Shown one piece after another: positions 1-9,057 of a DNA stretch of 64,000 bases. The notes below the pieces were generated by a model. The model did no database searches. It had not been told where the DNA came from and saw nothing but the letters and a program-made list of their open reading frames with translations. The stretch's first letter is position 1; the number at the start of each line of letters is the position of its first letter. The stretch spans positions 180,129 through 244,128 of the forward strand of contig NZ_JAFFPU010000044.1 in the NCBI RefSeq assembly GCF_016919175.1, written 5' to 3'. The stretch is from Leptospira ainlahdjerensis. Lineage in GTDB: Bacteria > Spirochaetota > Leptospiria > Leptospirales > Leptospiraceae. The position numbers and the translations under genes were made by a program.

Positions 1-535
1 TATTGGCAGGTCGAACTCCATCCACGATAATCCTGTTGTCGAGATTCCCCCCATACGTCGCTTGAGCATCGGTCGTGAATGCGGTTTGACTATCGTTCGG
101 ATTCAAGGTGCTCTTCTTGATATTGAGATATTTTGTGTTCGGGTATAAGACCCAATCGTGAGTACGATCCCTTCTTCCGGATTCATCCATGATCATGGCT
201 TTGTATTCACTCGGACTTCCGAAAGCCGAAGGAAGGATTGCCGCCGCGTTTTGGCAAAGAGCGTCAGCGCCCGTGATGCCTCCCATCGCACCGTCCGTAA
301 GCACACCCGCGATATTGTAGAGTTCGAAGATATAACAGGGGCCCTTTGTCGTACTACAAGTGGGCGCGTCGGATTGGATGGAAGAAGAAGGACTGAAAAC
401 GCGGGAAGGTTCGATCAAAGCGATCAGGGGATTTTTGAGCGCGTCCGTATCCAGCCGTTCGGCTTCATTGCATGAAATAGTAAATGAAAGAATGATAGAA
501 ATGGATACGGGCAATATTATACATTGGCTCTTCAT
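1..535 (-). CDS. DUF1554-type Leptospira lipoprotein (3' part outside window)
   Basis: Translating the minus strand from the ATG at 533-535 gives an open frame of 178 codons that runs off the left edge. The N-terminus is a hydrophobic signal ending in a spirochaete-type lipobox (FTISC, Cys about residue 22). From about residue 75 it reads GVLTDGAMGGITGADALC, the hallmark start of the DUF1554 domain, a family almost confined to Leptospira, where members are surface or periplasmic lipoproteins of unknown function. A purine-rich AAAGAGAA lies just upstream of the ATG as a plausible ribosome binding site. The C-terminal part is missing because of the window edge, so completeness cannot be judged. 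Confidence 0.85.
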   Translation of the reverse strand, partial: MKSQCIILPVSISIILSFTISCNEAERLDTDALKNPLIALIEPSRVFSPSSSIQSDAPTCSTTKGPCYIFELYNIAGVLTDGAMGGITGADALCQNAAAILPSAFGSPSEYKAMIMDESGRRDRTHDWVLYPNTKYLNIKKSTLNPNDSQTAFTTDAQATYGGNLDNRIIVDGVRPAN

Positions 536-901
536 CGTTTTCTCTTTCAACCAAGTGGGACCTGTCTCTATCTGAGAGAACAAGTTCACAAATGATAATT
601 ACACAATAAATCCTTGGAAATGGATTTGGAAGGCTCTCAAGGGAATAAACGTCGAAATTTTGGGAACGAACGTCCGTTAGCTGCAATACGTAGTTTATAA
701 GTTTCATTGATAGTTTATAACGGGGACGGATCGAGGATTCAGATCTTTCTTTTCGGACTTTTTCGAATCCCGATTCTTATTCTCCGATATTTTCGAAAAG
801 AGAACAAAATCCAAAACGGTTTTTCCAATTCTTAGATTTCGTATCGTTCTTCCCAAAAGAAGTTTGTACCAAAAGAAAGAATTTCGGGATCACTCCTCGT
901 T
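536..901. other. intergenic spacer, promoter region of the DUF1554 gene
   Basis: This 366-bp spacer separates the MCP 3' end from the DUF1554 lipoprotein start. It is AT-rich near 690-800. I see no convincing gene; short frames here are out of register with the lipoprotein and have no family signal. It should hold the promoter of the minus-strand lipoprotein gene. Confidence 0.5.
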
Positions 902-2518
902 CTACTCTTTGTTAGTGAGTTCTCCCGATTGAACGTCCAATTCTAAGATGATTCCGGAAAGGTTTTCGCTTTTGGCGGTTAAGGATTCCATCGAAGTCTG
1001 GAGGCCGTTGATGGATTGTACGATCGACCGAAGACCGGCTCTTTGTTCCTTGGAGGCGAGTTCGATTTCCGAGGAAAGCGCTTTCAAAAAATCTAAATTA
1101 GAAAAGAATTGAGAATTGATGGAAGTCTGTTCGCCAAAGAGTCGTGTGAATTCTTCGAAATGGGAGAAGAATTCTTGAAACAGAGAATCTTGTTCTTTGA
1201 AACGTTCCGCCGTGATCTCCGCGGATTTTTGTCCCGAGGAAACATGGTTCGTGGAATTTTTGATGATTTCCGAGATCAAATCCGCGTTTTTTGCGCTGCT
1301 TTCCGCCAACTTTGAAACTTCTTGTGCGACTACCGCAAATCCTTTTCCTGCGCTACCAGCTCTCGCTGCTTCGATCGATGCATTTAGAGAAAGTAGATTC
1401 GTTCGATCCGCGACGTCGGACATGATTTGATTCACGTCGCTTACGCTTCGAAACGAATCCCCCAGCGCGAATAAAGAATGGGAAAGTTCCTGCACAAATC
1501 CGTTCACTGTGGATCCGGCCTTTCTCAGTTTTTCCAAACCTCGATTGAGATGTTGATTGAAAGAGGTGATTCTTTCTAATATCGATTTGAGATTTTGACT
1601 GTGAACTACTAAGTTTTCGATGTTTTGAAATTGGTTCTGTACTGTTACGGCGGAACTTTCGGTCTGAGTTTGAAATTCTTCCATAGTCGAGCTGATTTCC
1701 TCGAAAGAGGAGGCGTGATCGGAAACTACCTGCGTAAAATCGTTCATAAAGTCTTTTAGATTTTGGGAAGAAGTCCGTAAGGAACGCGCAGACTCTCTCA
1801 TCCTAGCCGTCTTATCGTTCATAATTTTTTGAGAATGTTCCAATTCTTTTTGCCTCGATTCCGAATTCCGAACTAACTTTAAAAAGAGACTTACGAGAAA
1901 ACGAACGATCAAAGAAGCGGTGAATAAAAAGATGATCTTCATTGCCTGTTCGGACATGGACGCATAACTCGCCGAAGCCGCAAGTACAGGATCATCCACC
2001 ATCTGCAGCCCGTATTGCACCGCGACCGCGATTATGATCGTCTGAGTAACGGAAGTAAGAAGTCCGATGACAAGCACGAAGTTCGGAGACAGAAGAAGCC
2101 CGGAACAGATGATGTAAAGATAGGAAATTCCGTAAAAGATTTGGCCCTTTACGATCACTCCCGAGTTTTGCGGAATATCCGCGGCGACGACGATCATCGT
2201 AGAAAAAAGACTCATGACGTCGAGAATCATAAAAAGCTGGCTTTGTCTTTCGGAAATCTTGCCATAAACTTTTATCTTATAAAGGCTGTAAAGAGCGTAG
2301 AGCAACATGCTCGTGACTCCTAAAAGATAAAACGTATTTTGTGTAACCGTACTTCTCTTCCAGGAAGCCGTTATGGAAACATAAAATAGAACGATTAGAA
2401 TCAATCGGATCCAATTGATATAAGCGGGACCGGAAGCGATGATATCGCGATCCGTCAATTGTGTTTTAGAATCTCTTGAAAGCATTCTGCTTTCTACATT
2501 GGCTCGATTCGCGCTCAA
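902..2518 (-). CDS. methyl-accepting chemotaxis protein with 6-TM membrane sensor
   Basis: 538 residues. The first ~220 residues contain six hydrophobic helices (roughly 34-53, 61-80, 93-114, 123-143, 146-170, 192-216) instead of the usual periplasmic ligand domain between two helices. No HAMP domain is evident; a coiled region (220-260) leads into the cytoplasmic signalling hairpin. The conserved tip reads [16 protein letters not shown] followed by [18 protein letters not shown], which binds CheW/CheA in this family. It likely senses a membrane or cytoplasmic cue and feeds the CheA pathway controlling the periplasmic flagella. It is a single gene with no che genes beside it. MCP identity is secure; the ligand is unknown. 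Confidence 0.93.
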   Translation of the reverse strand: MSANRANVESRMLSRDSKTQLTDRDIIASGPAYINWIRLILIVLFYVSITASWKRSTVTQNTFYLLGVTSMLLYALYSLYKIKVYGKISERQSQLFMILDVMSLFSTMIVVAADIPQNSGVIVKGQIFYGISYLYIICSGLLLSPNFVLVIGLLTSVTQTIIIAVAVQYGLQMVDDPVLAASASYASMSEQAMKIIFLFTASLIVRFLVSLFLKLVRNSESRQKELEHSQKIMNDKTARMRESARSLRTSSQNLKDFMNDFTQVVSDHASSFEEISSTMEEFQTQTESSAVTVQNQFQNIENLVVHSQNLKSILERITSFNQHLNRGLEKLRKAGSTVNGFVQELSHSLFALGDSFRSVSDVNQIMSDVADRTNLLSLNASIEAARAGSAGKGFAVVAQEVSKLAESSAKNADLISEIIKNSTNHVSSGQKSAEITAERFKEQDSLFQEFFSHFEEFTRLFGEQTSINSQFFSNLDFLKALSSEIELASKEQRAGLRSIVQSINGLQTSMESLTAKSENLSGIILELDVQSGELTNKE

Positions 2519-2796
2519 TGTAATTTTGGTTCTTTTAGAAATCGAAAATTTTAAATTATAAATAGCCGAAAGAAAAAAGAAGAATGGGGCGCTCGCTTAT
2601 AAGTTCTCATTTATCTTTTTCTCAAGAACTTGTTCAAAAACTTCGGGATGTAGGAACTCCAATAAGAATTTATCGGCATTCCATTCATTAGGATGTTTCT
2701 AATGTGCGCTAAGGAACGGAATATGTGGGAACTCCATCGCTTTGTTACGAACGACGGAGTATTCTAAACGGTACATTCGAGATTTTGGGACAAACT

Positions 2797-3954
2797 CTAA
2801 ATTCTTGTGGAGAGAACCACTTGTTCGAGGGGGCGACGCGGAGAAAAAGGCATCGTTCGCGAGTATCCGAAACGGACGATAAGCTGGGGATGAGACGTTC
2901 CGAGGCTTAAGTGTTCTCCGAGTTGGGAGCGTAGTTTGGGGATTTCGGCGGGTTGATTCATAAAGGCGGATTTGACGTTGAGCGATGTGGCGAGCAAGGT
3001 CCATTGTTCGAACGCGCGTCCGACTTCGATCCAAGCCTCTCTGTCGTTTTGTTGAGAAGTAAAGATCATCATCCCGGCGGAACTTCGGATTAATTTTTCG
3101 TCCAAGTTTCCCTGACTTTCTCCGCTTACGATCTTGTTCATAAGAAATTGCCCAAACCAGCGGGGAACCGAGGGATTTCCGGTGCAGACCGTCGCAAGAC
3201 CGTCTCCTTTTTCGATCGCCTCCGATTCGCTGAATCGAATCCAGTCTTTGAGTTCCTTGTAAAACGCGGAATCGGCGATTTGGATACGATCCCCCTCCTT
3301 GACGTATTCTATCAAAGGTTCGATTCGTTTTTTATCGGTGAATAGAAGTGTATCGATCGTTTTGGCTTTAGGAGCGGATTCTAAACTTTTTAATTCTGGA
3401 ACTGACGGTATTTTGCCGTCGTACTCGTTTCGTGTGGATTGCCTGAGAGGAATCATACGAAAAAGAGTTTCGCTTTTGTTTGAAATACCTTTTTTGGAAA
3501 GAAGAATTCGGATACAATCTTGTTCCTCGTTTGCGGGAAAATATTCAACTTCCGGAATATATCCTTCTTGTTCGGAGGCGATCAGGAGATTTTCGAGCGC
3601 ACAACCCAGGCTGATATAAAGCTCGCGATCATCCGGATCTACAACTCGAAGTCTGCGCGTAAAATCGGGAAAAATCCGAATGATATTCCCCGTTAAGGAG
3701 AATTTCCAGGGTTGAGAATTGTGTCCGGAAGGGGCGAGTGTTGCATAACGTATGATGTTCAGCATTTTTCCGTCGAGACTGGAAAGATCAACAAAGGATT
3801 TTGTTCGGATCCGATTGACTTCGTCTCCGTAATCGAGTCCTCTGCAAGCGGGCCCCAAGGAAGTTATTGCCGCTCCGGCGCATAAGGCGGCGGCTTTTAC
3901 GAGAAAATTCTTTCGAGTCAGACGGATCGGTGTGAACGGATTGTGAGTTTGCAT
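2797..3954 (-). CDS. Tat-exported nitroreductase-fold (Acg-like) protein
   Basis: 385 residues. The N-terminus has a basic stretch with a Tat-like TRKNFLVKAA motif, a hydrophobic AAALCAGAAITSLG core and a Cys at about residue 37 (GPAC) that could be lipidated. The mature part reads IIRYATLAPSGHNSQPWKF, the classic nitroreductase FMN-binding start, and has a second conserved stretch around LATSLNVKSAFMNQPAE. The length and two-lobed layout resemble the Acg-like nitroreductase subfamily, which can have a divergent flavin site and act in flavin storage rather than reduction. That role is family knowledge, not shown here. It is transcribed alone, with the two-component pair 4069-6033 upstream on the same strand. 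Enzymatic activity is uncertain. Confidence 0.8.
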   Translation of the reverse strand: MQTHNPFTPIRLTRKNFLVKAAALCAGAAITSLGPACRGLDYGDEVNRIRTKSFVDLSSLDGKMLNIIRYATLAPSGHNSQPWKFSLTGNIIRIFPDFTRRLRVVDPDDRELYISLGCALENLLIASEQEGYIPEVEYFPANEEQDCIRILLSKKGISNKSETLFRMIPLRQSTRNEYDGKIPSVPELKSLESAPKAKTIDTLLFTDKKRIEPLIEYVKEGDRIQIADSAFYKELKDWIRFSESEAIEKGDGLATVCTGNPSVPRWFGQFLMNKIVSGESQGNLDEKLIRSSAGMMIFTSQQNDREAWIEVGRAFEQWTLLATSLNVKSAFMNQPAEIPKLRSQLGEHLSLGTSHPQLIVRFGYSRTMPFSPRRPLEQVVLSTRI

Positions 3955-4068
3955 TCTTCCTGATTCCTTTCTAAAAATAGTCTCTCGGATATCACGTCAT
4001 GAAAATATCACGAAGTCGATTTAAAGGAAGCGTTAAATCGAAGATGGATTCAAGCAAAATCCCTATTC

Positions 4069-4434
4069 TTAAATTTTGGATTCGATAATTTCTTTGATCT
4101 GATTGATTTCGACCGGTTTGACCAGATAGCCTAAGGGATGGGCGCTTTCGGCCTTCCGTTTTGTTTCGAGGTCCGTATAACCGGTAACAAAAATGATCGG
4201 GATCTTCTGAAACGAACGGATTTGTTTCGCGGCTCCGATCCCGTCGATTTCTCCTCCTAAGTTGATATCCATAAGGATGACGTCGGGAGGATTCATTTTT
4301 ACGCTTTCGATTGCGGTTTCGCCGGTCGAAACGAGATCTGTGATTTCGTATCCGATCCGTTTTAACTCTTTCTGCATAAGAAGTGCGATTAAAAATTCGT
4401 CTTCGACGATAAGAATTTTGATTTGAGATTTCAT
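4069..4434 (-). CDS. single-domain response regulator (CheY-like)
   Basis: 121 residues, only a receiver domain. It has the acidic pair (VEDE near residue 10), the phosphoacceptor Asp in PDVILMDINLGG (about residue 56), the switch Thr in IIFVTGYTD and the Lys in YLVKPVE. No output domain is present, so it probably works by protein contact or phosphotransfer. Its ATG directly abuts the stop of the upstream histidine kinase (TAA then ATG with no spacer), implying translational coupling and a cognate pair. The preference for DINLGG and a VKPV ending is typical of receivers paired with HisKA_2-type kinases. Confidence 0.92.
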   Translation of the reverse strand: MKSQIKILIVEDEFLIALLMQKELKRIGYEITDLVSTGETAIESVKMNPPDVILMDINLGGEIDGIGAAKQIRSFQKIPIIFVTGYTDLETKRKAESAHPLGYLVKPVEINQIKEIIESKI

Positions 4435-6033
4435 TTAAACCCGCGGGGAATATTGATCGTTCTTAAATTCTAGTTTAAAGTAAAAGTTAGGTTGATTTTC
4501 GATCGATATCTTTCCGTGTAGTTGTCCTTCTCCGATTCCGTAGATCAATTTCATACCGAGTTTGTCAAAATTTTTAGCATTCACGGGATCCGAAATTCCG
4601 ATTCCGTTATCGGAATATTCGAACACCGTTTGACCCGTTGTCAGCTTTTGGATCGAAATTCGAACGAGCCCCGAGGTGCGATCGGGAAACGCATGTTTTA
4701 AAGAATTGGATATCAGTTCCAGAAGGATAAGACCGAAAGGAACTGCGATGTCCAATAAGACTTGCTGATCTTCGATTTCATATTGAATTTTTAAATCCTT
4801 TGCAGTAGATTGATTTCGCAACGAGACGTATTGGATTAATTTTTCGATATATTCCTTCAAGGAAATGCTGGAAAGATCGTTCGATGCGAATAAAATTTGA
4901 TGTACGATCGAGATGGTCTGGATCCGCTCTTCCGTTTTACTCACGAGTTCTTCGATGTCCTCGTTTTGTAGATAATTCTCAGCCTGTAGATTGATCATAC
5001 TGCGTATCAATTGCATCGTATTATTGGATCTGTGATAGAGTTCCCGGATTAAAATTCCTTTTTCGTTCAAAGAGCGGATCAACTTCCTTTTAGAATTTTC
5101 GTGCTCGACGATTTCATTTTCGAGCCGGTTGTTGATCAAAAGAAGTGAGTCGTAGGGTTGATTGACCGAAGCTATAAAGATACACTTATAGATCAGATAG
5201 AATGAAACGATTTTATAGATATGTCCGAGTACGCTATAAGTATCGAACACATTTTTGTAGATTGTCATCGAAAAGTCGCAAAAAATGAAAAGTATAAGGG
5301 CAGATAAAAGGTATTTGAGATTGCTGTCCTTCGAATCGATATAAAGTTTTGTATAAATTATGAAGGAGACAAAGTTTAAGAATATAATAAAATACTCAAA
5401 ATGGATCTTAATTTTGGTAAGACCGTATCCTTGTTTGTAGGTTTCCGGCAGATTCTCCTGATGAAAACTCACGTAATAAAGAACGAAAAAGGAAAGTGAA
5501 AGGGAAAAAAACAGAAGCCAAAAGCTGTTGATCCGCAAAGATTTTTTTTTGGTGTAAAAGAAGGCGCTCGTCAGAATTCCAAGGGCGGTTACAATCCTCG
5601 CCACAATCCAAAATTGAGTAGATTTGTTCGGCGTGTTCGGAGTGATCAAGTCCGACATTCCGGAATAGGCGAGTGCGTGCATAAAGTCGATCAAACCGAC
5701 CGTCAAAAAGGAAACGGCGATAAAAAGGGAATGATAATCCCGAGTTCGTTTGTATGTAAACCAGCCTAAGCCGAAAATCGAAATGGAAACCGTGATGCTA
5801 AAAACTTCTGCGATGTTGTGAAATACGAGATAGACCGGAGTTGTAACGTCGTAGTGAAGGAGAGAAGGAAGACTCTGGATTATAAAGATTGGAAGAGAAG
5901 CAAGGACGATCAATCCTAAGATTTGGAGAGAAAGAATTTTGAGAGAGATCGAATTCATTCGATTCGGAATGTTTACGGCCATTGTCTTCAACTTGTTTTT
6001 TATCTTCTTTAGGAATAGTAATCTTGAATTCAA
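4435..6033 (-). CDS. MASE3-domain sensor histidine kinase (HisKA_2 type)
   Basis: Up to 532 residues. The N-terminal ~290 residues carry about eight hydrophobic helices with the MASE3 signature (a YLVFHNIAEVFSITVS helix, then LIDFMHALAYSGM). A short coiled coil leads to the dimerisation region IRELYHRSNNTMQLIRSM, where the His is the likely phosphoacceptor of HisKA_2, followed by an HATPase with ELISNSLKHAFP (N box) and SDNGIGI (G1). The frame opens with TTG at 6033; an internal ATG at 5982 (MAVNIP) is an equally good start, so the N-terminus is unsettled. It is coupled to the receiver at 4069-4434. The ligand of MASE3 is unknown. Confidence 0.88.
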   Translation of the reverse strand: MNSRLLFLKKIKNKLKTMAVNIPNRMNSISLKILSLQILGLIVLASLPIFIIQSLPSLLHYDVTTPVYLVFHNIAEVFSITVSISIFGLGWFTYKRTRDYHSLFIAVSFLTVGLIDFMHALAYSGMSDLITPNTPNKSTQFWIVARIVTALGILTSAFFYTKKKSLRINSFWLLFFSLSLSFFVLYYVSFHQENLPETYKQGYGLTKIKIHFEYFIIFLNFVSFIIYTKLYIDSKDSNLKYLLSALILFIFCDFSMTIYKNVFDTYSVLGHIYKIVSFYLIYKCIFIASVNQPYDSLLLINNRLENEIVEHENSKRKLIRSLNEKGILIRELYHRSNNTMQLIRSMINLQAENYLQNEDIEELVSKTEERIQTISIVHQILFASNDLSSISLKEYIEKLIQYVSLRNQSTAKDLKIQYEIEDQQVLLDIAVPFGLILLELISNSLKHAFPDRTSGLVRISIQKLTTGQTVFEYSDNGIGISDPVNAKNFDKLGMKLIYGIGEGQLHGKISIENQPNFYFKLEFKNDQYSPRV

Positions 6034-6305
6034 CCCGGATCCATTGTGATATCGAACCTCTTACAGGATTCGAGTGTTCGCTTTTCGCTGATTTGAAAAT
6101 GAATTATCAAAACAAAGGTAAATAAGCCGATTCGTTTGTTTGTCCAGTATTAAATTAGCAAAGTCTTTTCTCTTCAATCGACGAAATTAATTCTTAAATT
6201 TTTCTTCAGAAATCGTTTCAAACGGGATCGTTTGCGGCCTTACGAAGCAAACGTCGGAGTTATTAAAATGAGTTTCGAAGAATCCCTTGAGTGACAACCC
6301 GCGCC

Positions 6306-8837
6306 TTATCGTTTTGGAAGGATCAGCCATTCATAGATCAGTTGTTCGATATTCTTTCTGTAATACGGTTTTGCCAAAAATCCGGACATGCCGGCTTCCT
6401 TACATTTAGTCTTGTCTTCCTGTAGAACGTCCGCGGTGACCGGAATGATGACCGGCTTTTTTACTATTTTCGGATCGTTCAGAATCCACGCGGAGGCCGT
6501 GATTCCGTCCAAGTGCGGCATGTTGATGTCCATAAAAATCAGATCATAGTCGTTTTTTTTTGCTTTTTCCACCGCTTCCAAGCCGTCCTTTGCAACCTCG
6601 TGAAGAATATTCAATTTATTTAAAATACGCGATAAAAGAAAAACGTTGGTGGCGTCGTCCTCCGCGATGAGTATCTTCGTCTCCCGTGAAAGTTCTGAGA
6701 GATCGAATTCTTGGATCGGCTTTGGAGTTTTATGAGAACCGATTTCGGATAACAAAATCGTAAACTCGAACGTGGAGCCTCCATTTTCGTTTTTAAAAGC
6801 GTGGATCGATCCTTGCATCAGCTCCACCAATTTTTTCGATATCGCCAATCCGAGGCCGGTTCCTCCGTATCGTCTCGAAATACTCGAATCCAACTGAAAG
6901 AATTTCTGAAAGAGTAGATCGATTTTTTCTTTTGGGATTCCGATTCCGGTATCGACGACTTGAATCGTATAACGGATTTTGTCGCCGGGTTTTACGATCT
7001 CGGAATCCAGAATCAGCTCGACCTTTCCAGAATCCGTAAACTTGATCGCATTGGAAAGAAGATTCGAAAGGATTTGTTTGATACGATGTTCGTCGCCCAA
7101 GGCGGAAAATACGAAATCGGGAGAATAAACGACGTTAAACCTTAAGCCCTTTTGTTGAACTTGGTGTTGGAATATTCCCTGCATTTCCTCCAAAATCGGT
7201 TTCCATTTGATTTCTCCGATTTCGAGTTCTATTTTATCGGCTTCTAATTTAGAATAATCTAAAATATCGTTGATAATCTTGAATAAGGTTTCCCCGCTGC
7301 TTTGAATGAGGCTTCGGATGTGTTCTTGGTTTTTATTGAGAGGCGTGAACTTGAACTGTTCTATCAAGCCGATGATCCCGTGTAAGGGAGTTCTGATTTC
7401 ATGGCTCATCGTCGCAAGAAACTGCGACTTTACCTTGTTTGCGAATTCTGCTTCGTTTCTGGCCTTTTCGAGTTCTTGAGTCCTCAGTTGGACTTGAGTT
7501 TCCAAATTCGTATTTTGTAATTCTTTTAATGACATCAACTCGCGGTGCGTCTGAAGACTTTCTTTGAGAGTGGATTCCAATTCGATTGCGAGTCGTTCCG
7601 AATTTTCGATGGCCTTTGTCAGTTTTTTTGCAAGCACGCTCGCCTGCAAAAGGATAAAAAAAATCACTCCAAGATTCGAGAAATATCCCGTAGAAATATA
7701 TCCCAGAGTGAAAAGGATATCGTTGGCAACGGTCGCAGAAAAAATGATGTAGGCGGTTAGGATAACAAAAGCTCCTTCCCGATTATTTTTCCAAGCTCTG
7801 ATTAGATAAGGACTTAATCCGAGCGGAAGAAGTCCGATGAGAGTGAATTCGACTTCCGAAAATCTTGTGAAAACGTTTACGGGTAGAATGAGGGCTAAGA
7901 TAAACGTGAAAAAAACGCCGATCGTGGAATAGATAAATTTGCCCGATACCTCCTCCGGAAAGAGCGATTTGATAAACATACACATCGAAATTCCGATCGA
8001 GACCACCACAAAATAAATGATCCGTATGTATGCGTCAAAATTCAAATCTTCAAAAAAGAGGAGTAACGTGTGATTTTCTCCGCTGAGTTGACGAAAGGAC
8101 ATCAGAATACAAAAGAGCGAGAAGTATAAGTATTCTTTCGAGCGGGTTCGGAAAAGAAAGATCATGAGGTGATAAAGTCCGACCAGACAGATCGAGGAAA
8201 AACTCGCGATTTCGGCGAGAGAATGTCTGACTTGTGTATCTCGAATTTTTTTCCATTCTCCCAAAAACAAGGGACGCCAGAAGCCGTGATTCTCATGGTT
8301 ATAATTCGAAATCCAGATCACGATCGTAACTTCGTCTTGAATTGAACCGATGTTGATTCTATCCGGTTTGACTTCGGGAATCATACTTTCATAACTCGAT
8401 CCAACTCGGCCGACCTTTGCGACGGATTTTTGATTTACAAAAATTTCAAACGCGGAAAGAATTTCGGTCCAACTGATTCCATAGGATCCTTGAAAGGACT
8501 TCGGAAGTTTGATTTTGACTCGATAGGTCGCCTTTCCGAACGGAGTAAGATTTTTTCCGGGAATCTTATAAAATTTCCAATAGGATGGTACGGCATGATG
8601 GCCGTTGCAGTGTTCTTTCCAAAAACTTTCCTCCGCATCCGGAGGAATCAGTTGATCCCAGCAAAATTCCCAATCTCCTTTTAAGTTCACGATTTTTCCC
8701 TTCGGATCCCAGGTTGCGAGATCTGCGGAACCGTTTTCGATCAGCGTCCTTTTTTTTTCGTCAAAGTCGTTGCAAAAAAGCGAGAAGGATAAAATCAAGA
8801 AGAGGGGGAGGAGTAATTTGAAATTACTTGGGTGCAT
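6306..8837 (-). CDS. 7TMR-DISM hybrid sensor histidine kinase with C-terminal receiver
   Basis: 843 residues. A signal sequence with Cys near residue 22 (FSLFC) precedes a periplasmic beta-sandwich of the 7TMR-DISMED2 type (about 45-180, including LKGDWEFCWDQL and ATYRVKIKLPKSF). Seven hydrophobic helices follow (about 205-400), then a coiled coil, a HisKA with MSHEIRTPLHGIIGL (about 480), an HATPase with NLLSNAIKFT, DTGIGI and GGTGLGLAISKK, and a receiver with DYDLIFMDINMPHLDG. It should autophosphorylate and pass phosphate to its own receiver; no HPt or separate regulator is next to it. The extracellular domain type is thought to bind carbohydrate-like ligands, which is family inference. 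Confidence 0.93.
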   Translation of the reverse strand: MHPSNFKLLLPLFLILSFSLFCNDFDEKKRTLIENGSADLATWDPKGKIVNLKGDWEFCWDQLIPPDAEESFWKEHCNGHHAVPSYWKFYKIPGKNLTPFGKATYRVKIKLPKSFQGSYGISWTEILSAFEIFVNQKSVAKVGRVGSSYESMIPEVKPDRINIGSIQDEVTIVIWISNYNHENHGFWRPLFLGEWKKIRDTQVRHSLAEIASFSSICLVGLYHLMIFLFRTRSKEYLYFSLFCILMSFRQLSGENHTLLLFFEDLNFDAYIRIIYFVVVSIGISMCMFIKSLFPEEVSGKFIYSTIGVFFTFILALILPVNVFTRFSEVEFTLIGLLPLGLSPYLIRAWKNNREGAFVILTAYIIFSATVANDILFTLGYISTGYFSNLGVIFFILLQASVLAKKLTKAIENSERLAIELESTLKESLQTHRELMSLKELQNTNLETQVQLRTQELEKARNEAEFANKVKSQFLATMSHEIRTPLHGIIGLIEQFKFTPLNKNQEHIRSLIQSSGETLFKIINDILDYSKLEADKIELEIGEIKWKPILEEMQGIFQHQVQQKGLRFNVVYSPDFVFSALGDEHRIKQILSNLLSNAIKFTDSGKVELILDSEIVKPGDKIRYTIQVVDTGIGIPKEKIDLLFQKFFQLDSSISRRYGGTGLGLAISKKLVELMQGSIHAFKNENGGSTFEFTILLSEIGSHKTPKPIQEFDLSELSRETKILIAEDDATNVFLLSRILNKLNILHEVAKDGLEAVEKAKKNDYDLIFMDINMPHLDGITASAWILNDPKIVKKPVIIPVTADVLQEDKTKCKEAGMSGFLAKPYYRKNIEQLIYEWLILPKR

Positions 8838-9057
8838 TTGATTTTGTTCAAAGAATTCGATTCAAGGCGCCCCTCTCTTACGATCGGAGCCGTAAATATC
8901 ACCGTTGAATTTTTGATACATTATGGCAAAAATTTACGATAAGGAAACCGTTTTTTAAAATTCTAATATGCTCGTTTCCTAAGACGAATACGAAGAACCG
9001 CCAAACGATAAAAAATGATTCGGCGGTCTTTAAGACGGATCTATCGTCTTAATTCTT

